Of a DNA stretch of 64,000 nt, positions 18,421 to 28,826 are shown in pieces. Both the position numbers and the translations under genes were made by a program. Source of the DNA: Mastigocoleus sp. MO_188.B34 (GTDB lineage: Bacteria > Cyanobacteriota > Cyanobacteriia > Cyanobacteriales > Nostocaceae); contig NZ_JASJDK010000001.1 of assembly GCF_030065675.1 (NCBI RefSeq), forward strand, positions 95,746 through 159,745. The letters run 5' to 3'. Each line of letters begins with the position of its first letter. Within the stretch, counting starts at the first letter, position 1. The notes beneath the pieces are model-generated. The model was not told where the DNA came from. It ran no database searches and saw only the letters and a list, made by a program, of their open reading frames with translations.

Positions 18421-19935
18421 TCAAGCCCTGGCTTCATTTAAACGAGTTGTATATATTGCCAGATCTGTTGCTACCTTATTCGATAAGAAATACCCCCCTA
18501 ATAAATTAGGAAATGCCATAGCTAGAAAAGTAACATCACTGAAATCAAGTACTGATTGGGGCTTGGTAACTGAACCAACAAACACAGCTGCTAAAAATAA
18601 TATTTTATAAATAATCAAACTACGTTCGCCAAAAAGGTATTCCCAAGCTCTTTCCCCGTAATAACTCCAGGAAATCATTGTGGAAAAAGCAAATAAAAAT
18701 ACTGACAAAGAAAGTAGTATCGGGAACCAACTAATTGCTGTCCCAAAAGCTACAGATGTAAGGGCTGCTCCTTCAGAACCTTTTACAAGTTCCGCATATC
18801 GAGGATCGTTGTAGACACCAGTGATTATAATAACTAAAGCTGTCATATTGCATATCACTACTGTATCGATAAATGGTTCTAGCAATGCAACCAAGCCTTC
18901 TTTGATTGGTTTGTCTGTTTTTGCTGCTGAATGAGCGATCGCAGCGGAACCAATTCCTGCTTCGTTAGAAAATGCTGAACGTCTTAAGCCCTGTACAATT
19001 ACACCAATAATTCCTCCTTCCACTGCAGTTGGAGTAAAAGCTTCTCGGAAAATTGTTCCAACGGCTGTGGGAACTTGAGAAAAATTAGTTACAAGAATCC
19101 AGAGAGCAGCAACCACATAAATAATGGACATTACTGGTACTACCGTACCTGCAACCTGACCGATACGACGGATACCGCCGATGATTACTAAAGCAACTAA
19201 AAAAGCCAGAACTAAGCCATAAATCCAAGCATAATTGGCGAAGAAAGGAAATACTTCTTTGACAGCACCATAGGATTGATTTGCTTGAAACATGTTTGCA
19301 CCACCGAAGGCTCCAAGTATGCAAAATACAGCAAAAAAGATTGCTAATACTCTACCCAATGATCTAAACCCTATTTCAGTAAGCCCCTTGGATAGATAGT
19401 ACATCGGTCCACCAGCAACTCTACCATCAGGCTTGATAATACGATACTTTTGACCGAGTGTTGCTTCAACAAATTTACTTGTCATTCCCAACAAACCAGC
19501 AATAGTCATCCATAAAGAAGCACCAGGTCCACCGACACTAACAGCAATTGCAACACCAGCAATATTTCCCAGACCGATGGTTGCACTTAAAGCTGCAGCT
19601 AGAGCTTGGAAATGGGATACTTCTCCTGGAGCGTTGGGGTCATCATATTTTCCTCGAACAATATCAATTGCATGTCCAAACATGCGAACATTGACAAATC
19701 CCATACGGAGAGTAAAAAATATTGCTCCACAAATTAACCATAAGACAATTAAAGGAAAGCCATAAACACTGAAAAAGAGAAAACTAGCTATTATTGTTGT
19801 GATTTGAGTAAAACTATCATCAATACCTTTTAGTAATGGATGACCCACTGCCTCATCAGCAGCAAGTACTACAGTGGGAATAAAGCATAAAAATATACTT
19901 AAAAACCAAATACGTTGAATTGCAGATTTTGACAT
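18421..19935 (-). CDS. Alanine/glycine:cation symporter (AGCS family)
   Basis: The 504-aa multi-spanning protein has family hallmarks: SHFQALAAALSATIGLGNIAGVAIAVSVGGPGA in the first third, the RSAFSNEAGIGSAAIAHSAA segment and SWSYYGERAWEYLFG near the end. AGCS proteins import alanine or glycine with Na+ or H+. The N-terminus (IQRIWFLSIFLCFIPTVVLAADE) looks like a cleavable signal or extra membrane segment before the transport core, as in several cyanobacterial members. Substrate preference cannot be read. It is a single-gene unit. Confidence 0.94.
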   Translation of the reverse strand: MSKSAIQRIWFLSIFLCFIPTVVLAADEAVGHPLLKGIDDSFTQITTIIASFLFFSVYGFPLIVLWLICGAIFFTLRMGFVNVRMFGHAIDIVRGKYDDPNAPGEVSHFQALAAALSATIGLGNIAGVAIAVSVGGPGASLWMTIAGLLGMTSKFVEATLGQKYRIIKPDGRVAGGPMYYLSKGLTEIGFRSLGRVLAIFFAVFCILGAFGGANMFQANQSYGAVKEVFPFFANYAWIYGLVLAFLVALVIIGGIRRIGQVAGTVVPVMSIIYVVAALWILVTNFSQVPTAVGTIFREAFTPTAVEGGIIGVIVQGLRRSAFSNEAGIGSAAIAHSAAKTDKPIKEGLVALLEPFIDTVVICNMTALVIIITGVYNDPRYAELVKGSEGAALTSVAFGTAISWFPILLSLSVFLFAFSTMISWSYYGERAWEYLFGERSLIIYKILFLAAVFVGSVTKPQSVLDFSDVTFLAMAFPNLLGGYFLSNKVATDLAIYTTRLNEARA

Positions 19936-20279
19936 TTACTAAATTTCTCCGAGAATGAAGCAGATAAATGGCATTTCGTTTATGCACAGTACCTTAAGGC
20001 GTAGGTTATAAACAAGTTTCTTTATACACAAGGTGAATACAAGGACTTAAGTCATTTGATTTTGCTGTGAAAAAGTTAGTTTTAAAACTCTTTAGGTAGT
20101 TTGATGTGATAATTACCTATGACATACAAAATTTATGTAATTGTTTAAAAAATTTAAAGGTTGCTGGACAGTGGAGATTGGAAATTTTGGGGAGTGTGGG
20201 AGGTAGGGAATGATAGATTTTCCTACCCTTAGTTTTTACTCCCAATCTCTCAAACTTATTTGGGAACACTAGGTAGAGA
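19936..20279. other. Spacer upstream of the symporter gene
   Basis: Contains the symporter promoter region on the minus strand. At 20170-20275 there are GGTAGGGAATGATAG- and GGTAGAGAATG-like units and CCCAATCTC-like runs that resemble degraded short tandem repeats. Nothing else recognised. Confidence 0.45.
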
Positions 20280-20492
20280 ATGATTCCCATAAGAGGTAGT
20301 AAATTGCTACGACAGAAAATCCATAAACTAATCGATGGTTTAAATGAAGAAGAGCTTGAAAAAGTCTGGCATTTTGTCTATGCCTTACATTGCGACCTAT
20401 ACATGATCGAAGCAATAGAAAAAGCAAAGGATTTACAACAGCCCTGGAATATTTTAAGCCATGAAGAAGCGGTACGAAGGTTATTGTTTTAA
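20280..20492 (+). CDS. Small helical protein, possible antitoxin
   Basis: The 70-aa protein begins at an ATG preceded by AGGTAGAGA. It has an N-terminal amphipathic helix (LLRQKIHKLIDGLNEEELEKVWHFVYAL) and a C-terminal MIEAIEKAKDLQQPWNILSHEEAVRRLLF. The helix followed by an 'SHEEAVRRL' end resembles small antitoxins that pair with RelE/ParE toxins in cyanobacteria (recollection). A RelE-like toxin gene lies 272 bp downstream on the same strand, too far for a normal pair. The sequence could equally be an orphan regulator. Confidence 0.55.
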   Translation: MIPIRGSKLLRQKIHKLIDGLNEEELEKVWHFVYALHCDLYMIEAIEKAKDLQQPWNILSHEEAVRRLLF

Positions 20493-20764
20493 CGGTTAAA
20501 AAATGGTTTTTACCTTCTCATACCAAGGATATTTTCCTTAATAGATCTATTTTTAATGAGTAATTATTACTATTAATATTAGGATTTTCCAAAAGCTATA
20601 CTAAGCTTGTCAAGCTTAAGAATATACATACTTGCACCAAAAGCTACCTATCTATACCTTGTGTTTATTCCCTTAGTTAGTATCTTGATGGAACTCACTC
20701 AATTGAGCGTAAAGAAGCATAAGTTTGATGAGGCAATACCTAGTTCATATTAAGTATTGTGATT

Positions 20765-21016
20765 ATGGAAATGCGCTATACCCAGTCTTTTTTAAAAGAC
20801 TTGCGAAAATTACAACCAGCTAATTACCAAAAAATATATGATTTTGTGTTTGTAGATTTTACTAAACATTTGCCTTTACACTCCTTACCAGAATTTAGAC
20901 AGCTAGACTCTGAAGGGATTTTTTATCGCTTTACCTTTGAAGGATATTTAATAGGTATTGAAGTGAAAGGTGAAATTATTAAGTTTTTGCGAGCGATCGC
21001 GATCCCAGATATTTAA
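20765..21016 (+). CDS. RelE/ParE-type toxin-like protein
   Basis: From the ATG at 20765 the protein has 83 residues: MEMRYTQSFLKDLRKLQPAN, then a central region with FRQLDSEGIFYRFTFEGYLIGIEV and the C-terminal strand IIKFLRAIAIPDI. The order KDLRKL, R-x-R/F-x-F and a final hydrophobic strand fits the RelE/ParE fold, whose members cleave mRNA at the ribosome or target gyrase. The typical C-terminal catalytic Tyr/Arg pair is not clear, so activity is uncertain. The site directly upstream, where an antitoxin would be expected, holds only a 21-codon ORF (20688-20753, MELTQLSVKK...). Confidence 0.65.
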   Translation: MEMRYTQSFLKDLRKLQPANYQKIYDFVFVDFTKHLPLHSLPEFRQLDSEGIFYRFTFEGYLIGIEVKGEIIKFLRAIAIPDI

Positions 21017-21120
21017 AAAGAGCAACATAAGCAAGACTTAAAACTGTATAAGATGACAAAGAATTCCTTGGGCCTTACCTTAGACTTGTTTGTGAAAACT
21101 GTTTTATTTGAGATTTCCCT

Positions 21121-22707
21121 ATGGATGCTACCGCACTTTGGCAGCGCTACCAGGAATGGTTGTATTTCCACGAAGAATTGGGATTTTATCTAGACGTCAG
21201 CCGAATGCGGTTTGATGATGCTTTTGTGGAGGCGCTGCAACCTAAATTTGATAAAGCTTTTAAGGATATGGCGGAATTAGAGAAAGGAGCGATCGCCAAT
21301 CCAGATGAAAATCGTATGGTTGGTCACTACTGGTTGCGAAATCCAGATCTTGCTCCTTCTCCAGAAGTGACTCAAGAAATTGTTAGTATAGTTGAACACA
21401 TTGAAGTGTTCGCGGAGAAAGTTCATACAGGAGGTATTCATCCCCCGAAAGCTCCACGCTTCACTGATGTTATTTCTATTGGTATTGGCGGTTCTGCTCT
21501 TGGACCTCAATTTGTCGCTCAAGCTTTAGCTCCAGATTTTCCTCCTTTAGCGATTCACTTTATTGACAATTCCGATCCTGCAGGAATAGATCGTGTTTTG
21601 ACTCAACTGCGAAATCGCTTATCAAGTACTTTGGTTCTGGTTATATCCAAGTCTGGCGGTACTCCAGAACCACGTAATGGGATGAAGGAAGTTAAAACAG
21701 CTTACTCCGGACAAAATTTGGATTTTGCTAAATATGCTGTTGCAATTACTATGCCCGGTAGTAAGTTAGATAAACTTGCTGAGTCAGAACAATGGTTGGC
21801 GCGGTTTTCCATGTATGACTGGGTTGGTGGACGTACCTCGGAAATGTCTACTGTTGGTTTAGTACCTGCAGCACTCCAAGGAATTGACATTCGCGCTATG
21901 TTAGAAGGCGCAAAAATCATGGATGATGCAACCCGCATCCCAAGCATTAAGAGTAACCCAGCAGCACTTTTAGCCCTATCTTGGTACTTTTCTGGGAACG
22001 GAAAGGGTGAAAAAGATATGGTTGTTTTACCTTATAAAGACAGTTTGCTTCTCTTCAGCCGTTACTTACAGCAATTGGTAATGGAATCTTTGGGTAAAGA
22101 AAAAGATTTGGATGGCAACATTGCTCATCAAGGAATTGCTGTTTATGGAAATAAAGGTTCTACCGACCAACACGCTTACGTTCAACAATTACGGGAGGGT
22201 GTACCAAATTTCTTTGCTACATTTATTGAGGTTTTAGAGGACCGCAAAGGAACGTCTGTAGAAGTTGAAGCAGGAATAACCTCGGGAGATTATCTGTCTG
22301 GTTTTCTTCAAGGAACTCGACAAGCACTTTATGAAAACCAACGCGATTCAATTGTAGTAACTATTTCTCAAGTGAATTCTCGCACTGTAGGGGCATTAAT
22401 TGCTTTATACGAACGTGCTGTTGGTTTCTATGCCAGCCTGGTTAATATTAATGCCTATCATCAACCAGGAGTAGAAGCAGGGAAAAAAGCTGCTGCTGCT
22501 GTTTTAGAATTACAAAAAAAGGTTGTGGAAATATTACAAGCACAATCCAATTCTTTATCTTTAGAAGAATTAGCCCAAAAGGCCAACGAACCAGATAAAG
22601 TCGAATCAATATATACGATATTGCGTCACCTTCATGCAAATGGGCGTGGTGTAGTTTTGGAAGGTAATTTTGCCCAGCCCAACAGTTTAAAAGTTTCTTT
22701 GAACTGA
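21121..22707 (+). CDS. pgi: Glucose-6-phosphate isomerase
   Basis: The 528-aa enzyme interconverts glucose-6-phosphate and fructose-6-phosphate. Visible family blocks are [19 protein letters not shown], the sugar-phosphate site [17 protein letters not shown], the [14 protein letters not shown] block and [12 protein letters not shown]. The C-terminal helical region ([20 protein letters not shown]) is characteristic of the cyanobacterial branch. Length is normal. A canonical terminator follows 38 bp after the stop. Confidence 0.97.
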   Translation: MDATALWQRYQEWLYFHEELGFYLDVSRMRFDDAFVEALQPKFDKAFKDMAELEKGAIANPDENRMVGHYWLRNPDLAPSPEVTQEIVSIVEHIEVFAEKVHTGGIHPPKAPRFTDVISIGIGGSALGPQFVAQALAPDFPPLAIHFIDNSDPAGIDRVLTQLRNRLSSTLVLVISKSGGTPEPRNGMKEVKTAYSGQNLDFAKYAVAITMPGSKLDKLAESEQWLARFSMYDWVGGRTSEMSTVGLVPAALQGIDIRAMLEGAKIMDDATRIPSIKSNPAALLALSWYFSGNGKGEKDMVVLPYKDSLLLFSRYLQQLVMESLGKEKDLDGNIAHQGIAVYGNKGSTDQHAYVQQLREGVPNFFATFIEVLEDRKGTSVEVEAGITSGDYLSGFLQGTRQALYENQRDSIVVTISQVNSRTVGALIALYERAVGFYASLVNINAYHQPGVEAGKKAAAAVLELQKKVVEILQAQSNSLSLEELAQKANEPDKVESIYTILRHLHANGRGVVLEGNFAQPNSLKVSLN

Positions 22708-22744
22708 TATATGGAGTGAACACATACCATTAATTGGTATATTT

Positions 22745-22767
22745 TGTTGCAAATGCAACATTTTTTT
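22745..22767 (+). terminator. Intrinsic terminator of pgi
   Basis: TGTTGC (22745-22750), loop AAAT, GCAACA (22755-22760) and then seven T residues (22761-22767): a compact canonical rho-independent terminator. Confidence 0.85.
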
Positions 22768-22782
22768 ATTGTTTAGCAGCTT

Positions 22783-22828
22783 AGATTGGAGTAATACTAC
22801 GGTTGTAGTAAAACTCCAATCTTTATTT
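22783..22828 (+). promoter_or_regulatory. Second hairpin between pgi and the cupin gene (leader or terminator)
   Basis: AGATTGGAGT (22783-22792) pairs with ACTCCAATCT (22813-22822), and TACTAC/GTAGTA pairs inside with a GGTT loop, giving 16 bp in two perfect helices. TTATTTTT follows. It ends only about 16 nt before the cupin start codon, so it may be an attenuator or a translation-controlling leader rather than a spare terminator. Confidence 0.7.
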
Positions 22829-22838
22829 TTGGGATATT

Positions 22839-23318
22839 GTGATGAATGAAACCAAAAAAGATAAAGCGAGAACAGTTGAAATCCGTCAATTAGAATCAAT
22901 CAAAGGGGGAATGGCTGAGTTTTTTACACCCCAAGCCAGTCATGAAACAGTACTGGTACAAATTCCTCCCCAAACTGTAGACGATTTATTTGTTCATAAA
23001 ACTCAAACCGATCAATTACTTGTAGTTAGAGGACGGTTTGTACTTGTAACATTAATTAACAAAAAATATCAATACATTCCTTTAAGTGAAGATAACCCTG
23101 CCGTAATTATTATCCCACCGGGAGTTCTTCATGGTGCAATTAACTTGAGTAATGAACCCTGTGTAGTAGTAAATGCTGTTTTGCGTCACAAACCATCCCA
23201 CAAGATGGATTACATCACTCGTGGGCGACCATTACCCTACGATCTAACAGCAGCAGAAGCAGCACTGAAAAACTTAGATATAACAACGCCACACATTAAA
23301 GTCATAGCCGATTGCTAG
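22839..23318 (+). CDS. Cupin-fold protein of unknown substrate
   Basis: The 159-aa protein has a single cupin barrel: VDDLFVHKTQTDQLLVVRGRFVLVTL forms the first motif and VIIIPPGVLHGAINLSNEP the second, with H residues positioned for metal binding (HKTQTD and VLHG). No catalytic assignment is possible; similar domains occur in sugar epimerases and dioxygenases. The C-terminal extension (YDLTAAEAALKNLDITTPHIKVI) is outside the barrel. The region right before the ATG is a stable hairpin, and a short terminator-like stem follows the gene. Confidence 0.8.
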   Translation: MMNETKKDKARTVEIRQLESIKGGMAEFFTPQASHETVLVQIPPQTVDDLFVHKTQTDQLLVVRGRFVLVTLINKKYQYIPLSEDNPAVIIIPPGVLHGAINLSNEPCVVVNAVLRHKPSHKMDYITRGRPLPYDLTAAEAALKNLDITTPHIKVIADC

Positions 23319-23357
23319 CAGAGGTTTGGAATTATTCCTGTGTTTTGAAATTCTGTT

Positions 23358-23378
23358 GCCCTGTAAGGACGGGGCTTT
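23358..23378 (+). terminator. Terminator-like hairpin after the cupin gene
   Basis: GCCCTGT (23358-23364), loop AAGG, ACGGGGC (23369-23375; one G-T pair) followed by TTT. It lies 40 nt after the stop. Confidence 0.6.
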
Positions 23379-23997
23379 AAACCCAGTTTTCCTGGTAAAT
23401 ATTTCCCTAGTAACTATGTAGAAACTTCTGTTATTTTGTGCAAACTAAAAAGTTGCTTCCATATCCTCTTTCCAGTAATGGTGAGGGGAATTTCAATAAA
23501 GCTCTGAGAAACTGCTTTTAACTTTGAGTTTCGACTTCCAAGTGCAAAGCTGAAAATGTTTGGCGTCTGAGAAAACTATTTTAATTATAATCTTAGCTTG
23601 ATTTTTCTAGAAAATAATCTAGATAATTTTTCATAAAGAACGGCTAATGTGAATTAAATTCAGCCTTGCAATATCAAGGATTTCAAGAACCGGCTTAAAT
23701 CATGTTTGTGATGATTCTCACAATTTACGTTATTTCAGTTTCTAATTCGCATAAGGCGTAAAAGATAAATTATTTATTTTTCTGATGTAATTTTCTGATG
23801 TCATGTATAATTATTGAATAAGATTTAAATTTTAAGAAACACTACTATACCTAAAGTAATCAGGTAACAATTTTAATTCAAAGTGCTTTCTGGTATAACA
23901 ATCGATAATAAAAGCAGATTCAGTAAGTAACTAAATCTGCACTGTATATTTATATCGATATTGGTAAATGCTTTTTCGTCTGTTGTACATAGTCATC
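23379..23997. other. Spacer between convergent cupin and rbp genes
   Basis: A+T-rich, about 620 bp, with no credible ORF. GCAGATT/AATCTGC (near 23912-23940) is a modest inverted repeat. No RNA gene recognised. Confidence 0.45.
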
Positions 23998-24018
23998 CTG
24001 GAAATTACTAATTTCCAG
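23998..24018 (-). terminator. Hairpin after rbp
   Basis: CTGGAAAT and ATTTCCAG form a perfect 8-bp stem with a 5-nt loop, 15 nt after the rbp stop. There is no U-tract, so it may act as a 3'-end stabiliser rather than a true terminator. Confidence 0.45.
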
Positions 24019-24032
24019 TTGCCCAACATTTT

Positions 24033-24347
24033 TTAGTATTTTGAGTAGCCACCACTCCCACCTTTTCCCCAGTTATCACCACCAGAGCGGTAATTAGATT
24101 TTTCTTCTCTGGGTCTGGCTTTATTTACTTTCATTTGACGACCCATCCATTCGGCTCCGTCTAAAGCTTCGATGGCAGCACTCTCATCTGTCTCCGATTC
24201 CATTTCTACAAAACCAAAACCGCGCGAACGACCAGTTTCCCGATCTAGGGGAATCTGTGCTCGCTTTACAGTGCCGTATTCAGAAAATACTTTGTTTAGG
24301 TCTTCTTCTGTAACGCTGTAGGATAGGTTACCTACGTAAATTGACAT
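24033..24347 (-). CDS. rbp: Glycine-rich RNA-binding protein (single RRM)
   Basis: The start at 24347 has GGAG at ideal spacing and gives the family N-terminus MSIYVGNLSYSVTEEDLN; the longer frame upstream is not used. The 104-aa product has one RRM with RNP2 (IYVGNL) and RNP1 (RGFGFVEM), then a Gly/Ser-rich tail (GGDNWGKGGSGGYSKY). Cyanobacterial Rbp proteins of this build bind poly(U)/(G) RNA and several are cold-induced. The long untranslated region upstream (more than 1 kb to topA) leaves room for a regulated leader. Confidence 0.96.
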   Translation of the reverse strand: MSIYVGNLSYSVTEEDLNKVFSEYGTVKRAQIPLDRETGRSRGFGFVEMESETDESAAIEALDGAEWMGRQMKVNKARPREEKSNYRSGGDNWGKGGSGGYSKY

Positions 24348-25459
24348 GAAAATCTCCGGAATCAAACTAACTCGAGATGTTGATTCGGAGAGACGCTTGT
24401 AATTTTTAATCAAAACAAGAAAAGTATCACCGAACTAACTTCTCCTGAATTATCCTAGCACAACTTCTTTAGAGTCAGAGCAGGTGCAACATACCCTTAT
24501 TAATTTAGGAAAATATATGTATTTTAAGTATGTTTACTGATTTGTCCCAAGCACTAAGTTTCTTTTTCTGTTTTGATTATTTTTATCTTTTGACTATATA
24601 ATTCAATTTTTAGATAACCGATAATCCTACTCTTCCTAGTGATTGATTTTTTCTCTTACTTAGTAAGTAAAATACGATATTTTTAATTAGATAATCATAA
24701 CTTTCAATAAAAAAATAGATATACATAGTTACAATAATGCTAATGATTATGACTCCACACGCTCTAATTAAGTTATTGCTTTGGCTTTACATGAGAGTCC
24801 TCCAAGAGAAATATCTTTACATTAGAGAATTCATCTTCCAATATAAGATTTTTTCTTTTTAACTTTACTCCTAAGAAATAAAAAGAGATATTTTAGATAT
24901 AGGTTTTTTGGATATAAGATTTTAGATATAAGATTTTGGATATATTGGATATAAGATTTTGGATATATTGGATATTAAATTATGATTCAAGTTATGTTTA
25001 AAATTACTGACTTTTTCTCAAGAATTATTTTGTAGTGAATAAAATGTGATTATCATTAACTAAACTTCGATTATTTTTAGTCTAGCGGAAATACTTAAAC
25101 CATTATCGGAATGGCCAAGCTATATTTAACTTGCGCCATCAAAATATCATTGATGTATTGCAGTATTCTTTTTCGACGACATTTTATAAACTGTAGTCGC
25201 CATTTGTGCCTGATATAAGTTAAAGATTGAAATAGCCGGAATTCACATCTCCTGTTTTTTCAACTTACTCTTTAGGGAAAGCTATTCTAAGCTAATAGGT
25301 GTTACCCGACAACTGAAGTTAGGAGTATTTTACTAACAGGATGTTCGCGCTAGGATAGCATCACATCCAAGTTCGATAATCAAAAAATCTTTTGAAATCT
25401 GGCTGAAATTATCTCAAATTGACTGTTTAGCTTAGCAGCTGTTCTTGCTTGAAATTTCC
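24348..25459. other. Long divergent spacer between rbp and topA with A+T tandem repeats
   Basis: Over 1.1 kb without a credible ORF. The stretch 24893-24976 is a tandem array of TTTTGGATATAAGA and TTTTGGATATATTGGATAT units. The rest is A+T-rich and should hold the promoters of both genes. Confidence 0.6.
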
Positions 25460-28147
25460 ATGTCAACTCTTGTCATAGTCGAATCTCCGACCAAAGCTCG
25501 TACTATTCGCAACTATCTGCCCTCAGAATATCTGGTAGAGGCGTCTATGGGTCATGTGCGCGACCTACCCCAGTCTGCGAAGGAAATTCCTGAGGCTGTG
25601 AAAGCAGAAAAATGGGCACAGCTTGGGGTAAACATAAACGCTGATTTTGAACCGTTATACGTCATCCCAAAAGATAAAAAGAAAGTTGTCAGTCAATTGA
25701 AAGAGGCGCTTAAAGGAGCTTCGGAATTAATATTGGCAACTGATGAAGATCGTGAAGGTGAAAGTATTAGCTGGCATTTATATCAGTTGCTCAAACCAAA
25801 AGTGCCTACAAAGCGGATGGTATTTCATGAAATTACTCAAGATGCCATCAAAAAAGCTTTAGATAACTGTCGCAATATAGATGAAAAGTTAGTTCGGGCT
25901 CAAGAAACCAGACGTATTTTAGACCGACTTGTAGGTTACACTTTATCTCCATTGCTCTGGAAAAAAATTGCAAGGGGATTATCTGCTGGAAGGGTTCAGT
26001 CTGTTGCAGTTAGGCTTTTGGTCAATAAAGAGCGGGAACGTCGGGCTTTTCGCCAAGGTTCTTATTGGGATTTAAAGGCAATTTTGACTCCCGCACGAGA
26101 TAAAGAAAAGCCGACCTTTACTGCTCAATTGGTAACTTTAGCCGGGACAAAATTAGCAACTGGCAGTGATTTCGACCCTGCTACTGGTAAAATTGCCGCA
26201 GGTAAAAAAGTACTACTGCTTGATGAAGATGGAGCTAAAGAACTACAAGAACGCTTGGGCGATAAAACTTGGTTAGTTAAAAATGTTGAAGAGCGCCCTG
26301 TCACTCGTAAACCGGCAGCACCATTTACAACTTCAACCCTGCAACAAGAAGCTAACCGCAAACTACGTCTTTCCGCAAGGGATACAATGCGCACGGCTCA
26401 GAACTTATACGAGCAGGGATACATTACCTACATGCGTACCGATTCTGTACATTTATCAGAACAGGCAATTGCTGCAGCCCGTGATTGTGTAGAAAAGCTT
26501 TATGGTAAACAATACCTAAGTCCTAAACCCAGAAAGTACACTACGAAATCCAAAGGTGCCCAAGAGGCACACGAAGCTATTCGTCCTGCTGGTAGTAGTT
26601 TCCGTACTCCTCAAGAAACGGGTTTGAGCGGTCGCGAATTACAGTTATACGATTTGATTTGGAAGCGTACCGTTGCTTGCCAAATGGCAGACTCCAAGCA
26701 AACACAAATTACTATGCAGTTGCAAGTGGAAGATGCCGGTTTTCGTTCTTCTGGCAAACGTATTGATTTTCCTGGGTTTTTGCGTGCCTATGTCGAGGGC
26801 TCGGACGATCCAGAGGCAGCCTTGGAAGACAAAGAAGTGATTCTGCCCAACTTGAAGGTAGGGGATAATCCTGGATGTAAAGCATTAGACGCCATCAGTC
26901 ACGAAACCCAACCCCCAGCAAGATATACCGAAGCAACCTTAGTTAAAACTTTAGAAAGTGAAGGTATCGGACGTCCTAGTACCTACGCGAGTATTATTGG
27001 CACGATTATCGATAAGGGTTATGCTCAACTAACAAATAATGCCCTAGTCCCATCTTTTACTGCATTTGCAGTTACTAATCTTCTAGAAAAACATTTTCCT
27101 GATGTGGTAGACCCCAGCTTCACTTCAAAAATGGAGCAAACTCTAGATGATATTTCTACCGGTGAAGCCGCTTGGTTGCCATATTTACAGGATTTCTATT
27201 TGGGAGAAGAAGGTTTAGAAACTTTGGTCAAGGAACAAGAAGACCAAATAGATGCCAATAATGCCAAAACAATTGAACTGGAAAATCTGGAGGCTAAAGT
27301 CCGTATTGGTAAATATGGGGCTTATTTGGAAAAAGAAAATGGTGAAGATGTAGTTACTGTCTCAATTCCTCAAGATCTAACCCCAGCGGATTTGGATCCG
27401 GAAAAAGTTGAAGTTCTGTTGCGGCAAAAAACTGAAGGACCAGATAAATTAGGAATTCACCCGGAACTTGGTGAAGCAATTTATGCCAAAATTGGTCCCT
27501 ATGGTCCTTACGTCCAATTGGGCGATAAAACTGATGAAAATCCCAAACCCAAGCAAGCATCTTTGCCTAAGGGCGTAAAGCTTGAAGACGCGACCTTGGA
27601 AATGGCGGTAGGATTGTTGTCACTACCTCGAACATTGGGGAATCATCCCGAAAGTGGTGCAACCATTCAAGCTAACATTGGTCGCTTTGGTCCTTATGTC
27701 GTTCACAATAGCAAAGAAAAGAAAGACTATCGTTCTCTGAAAGCTGGTGATGACGTATTGACAGTTACTTTGGAGCGAGCTTTAGAATTGTTAGCAACTC
27801 CGAAAAAAGGTAGGGGTAGTAGTAAATCAAAAACTGCTTTAAAGGAATTGGGAAGTCATCCTGATGATGAAGAAGCAGTAAACATTTATGACGGGCCCTA
27901 TGGTCCTTACATAAAACACAATAAGACAAATGTTAGTATTCCTGAAGGTAAATCAGTTGAAGATATTACATTGGAAATAGCATTAGAATTATTGGCAAGC
28001 AAAACTTCAACCAAAAAATCCAAAAGTAAAAGCAGTAAATCCAGTAGTAAATCTAAAAGTTCTAGTTCAAAATCTTCCACCAAATCATCTAAGTCTTCAG
28101 GCAGTACGACGAAGAAAAGCAGTAGCAAAAAAGCTAGTTTAAATTAG
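25460..28147 (+). CDS. topA: DNA topoisomerase I (type IA)
   Basis: The ATG at 25460 gives the normal N-terminus [13 protein letters not shown]; the reading frame extends 5 codons upstream only via a TTG. The Toprim domain has E8 (VESP) and the acidic DEDREGE; the catalytic Tyr is Y324 in [10 protein letters not shown]. Instead of zinc ribbons the C-terminus carries three basic repeats built on GPYGPYV/GRFGPYV/GPYGPYI followed by a helical ALELL element, then a Ser/Lys tail (about residues 835-895). The enzyme relaxes negative supercoils. A Lys-rich tail in place of zinc fingers is known in other bacterial lineages and probably helps DNA binding. Confidence 0.97.
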   Translation: MSTLVIVESPTKARTIRNYLPSEYLVEASMGHVRDLPQSAKEIPEAVKAEKWAQLGVNINADFEPLYVIPKDKKKVVSQLKEALKGASELILATDEDREGESISWHLYQLLKPKVPTKRMVFHEITQDAIKKALDNCRNIDEKLVRAQETRRILDRLVGYTLSPLLWKKIARGLSAGRVQSVAVRLLVNKERERRAFRQGSYWDLKAILTPARDKEKPTFTAQLVTLAGTKLATGSDFDPATGKIAAGKKVLLLDEDGAKELQERLGDKTWLVKNVEERPVTRKPAAPFTTSTLQQEANRKLRLSARDTMRTAQNLYEQGYITYMRTDSVHLSEQAIAAARDCVEKLYGKQYLSPKPRKYTTKSKGAQEAHEAIRPAGSSFRTPQETGLSGRELQLYDLIWKRTVACQMADSKQTQITMQLQVEDAGFRSSGKRIDFPGFLRAYVEGSDDPEAALEDKEVILPNLKVGDNPGCKALDAISHETQPPARYTEATLVKTLESEGIGRPSTYASIIGTIIDKGYAQLTNNALVPSFTAFAVTNLLEKHFPDVVDPSFTSKMEQTLDDISTGEAAWLPYLQDFYLGEEGLETLVKEQEDQIDANNAKTIELENLEAKVRIGKYGAYLEKENGEDVVTVSIPQDLTPADLDPEKVEVLLRQKTEGPDKLGIHPELGEAIYAKIGPYGPYVQLGDKTDENPKPKQASLPKGVKLEDATLEMAVGLLSLPRTLGNHPESGATIQANIGRFGPYVVHNSKEKKDYRSLKAGDDVLTVTLERALELLATPKKGRGSSKSKTALKELGSHPDDEEAVNIYDGPYGPYIKHNKTNVSIPEGKSVEDITLEIALELLASKTSTKKSKSKSSKSSSKSKSSSSKSSTKSSKSSGSTTKKSSSKKASLN

Positions 28148-28678
28148 ATAATGCATAGTCAATAGTCCTTGTGGGAACAAAAAAATCTGGGCTACAGACT
28201 ATTGACTAGTTACCCGACAATACTTATACCTGGAAGCTGAAGCCAAATTTAGCTAGTTCCCTTACTTACAGCAAGTACGGTCTTTATTCTGCTCTTTGGC
28301 TTTGGATCCAAGGATAATAACCATAATAGTTAATTAGTCCTCATGCTTGATATTTTAAGCCCAATACGCGGGTGGAAAATTTTAAGCTAATTTGCGCGAT
28401 ATGAGGTTAGCATAAAATTTAGGATTAAATTTAGATTAAGCTAATTTCAAAGATGCTATGTGGTGCTGTAACTCCAAAAATAAAACATGTGTCACTGTAT
28501 TTAACATTGCACCCCAACTATTTTAAATAGGTTCGCTTGTAATATGAACCTTCATTCGGTTATGAATGTGATAACCTATGATAAAGGAGTAAAGTAAGCA
28601 ATCCTTCACGTGATTGTAAAACTTCTTAACATTGAATAATGTTCACATTGAGGTAGTATCTCAGGAGCGGTCAGTTCA
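28148..28678. other. Spacer between topA and the 45-aa ORF, with a 12-bp inverted repeat
   Basis: TAGTCAATAGTC (28156-28167) and GACTATTGACTA (28197-28208) are exact complements enclosing 29 nt, just after topA; there is no U-tract, so its role as terminator is uncertain. The remaining 470 bp should include the promoter for the next genes. No other feature recognised. Confidence 0.55.
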
Positions 28679-28816
28679 ATGGACCATATAGATAAAGTAC
28701 TGGAAAAGTTAAAAGAATTGGCACGCAAGCTTATTGAGGCCTTGTTAGGTCCAGAAGCTGAGCCAGAAGCGGAACTGATTCCGATACCTGTAGACGAACG
28801 ATCTCGACGTCGATAA
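28679..28816 (+). CDS. 45-aa amphipathic protein ahead of aroQ
   Basis: The frame opens at ATG 28679 with AGGAG about 11 nt upstream and encodes 45 residues: a highly amphipathic helix (MDHIDKVLEKLKELARKLIE), an acidic Pro/Glu linker and a basic end (VDERSRRR). The stop is 10 nt from the aroQ start, so the two are probably co-transcribed and perhaps translationally coupled. I recall similar small ORFs in other filamentous cyanobacteria but cannot verify conservation. The helix suggests membrane-surface or coiled-coil binding. Confidence 0.6.
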   Translation: MDHIDKVLEKLKELARKLIEALLGPEAEPEAELIPIPVDERSRRR

Positions 28817-28826
28817 AAGTATAAAT

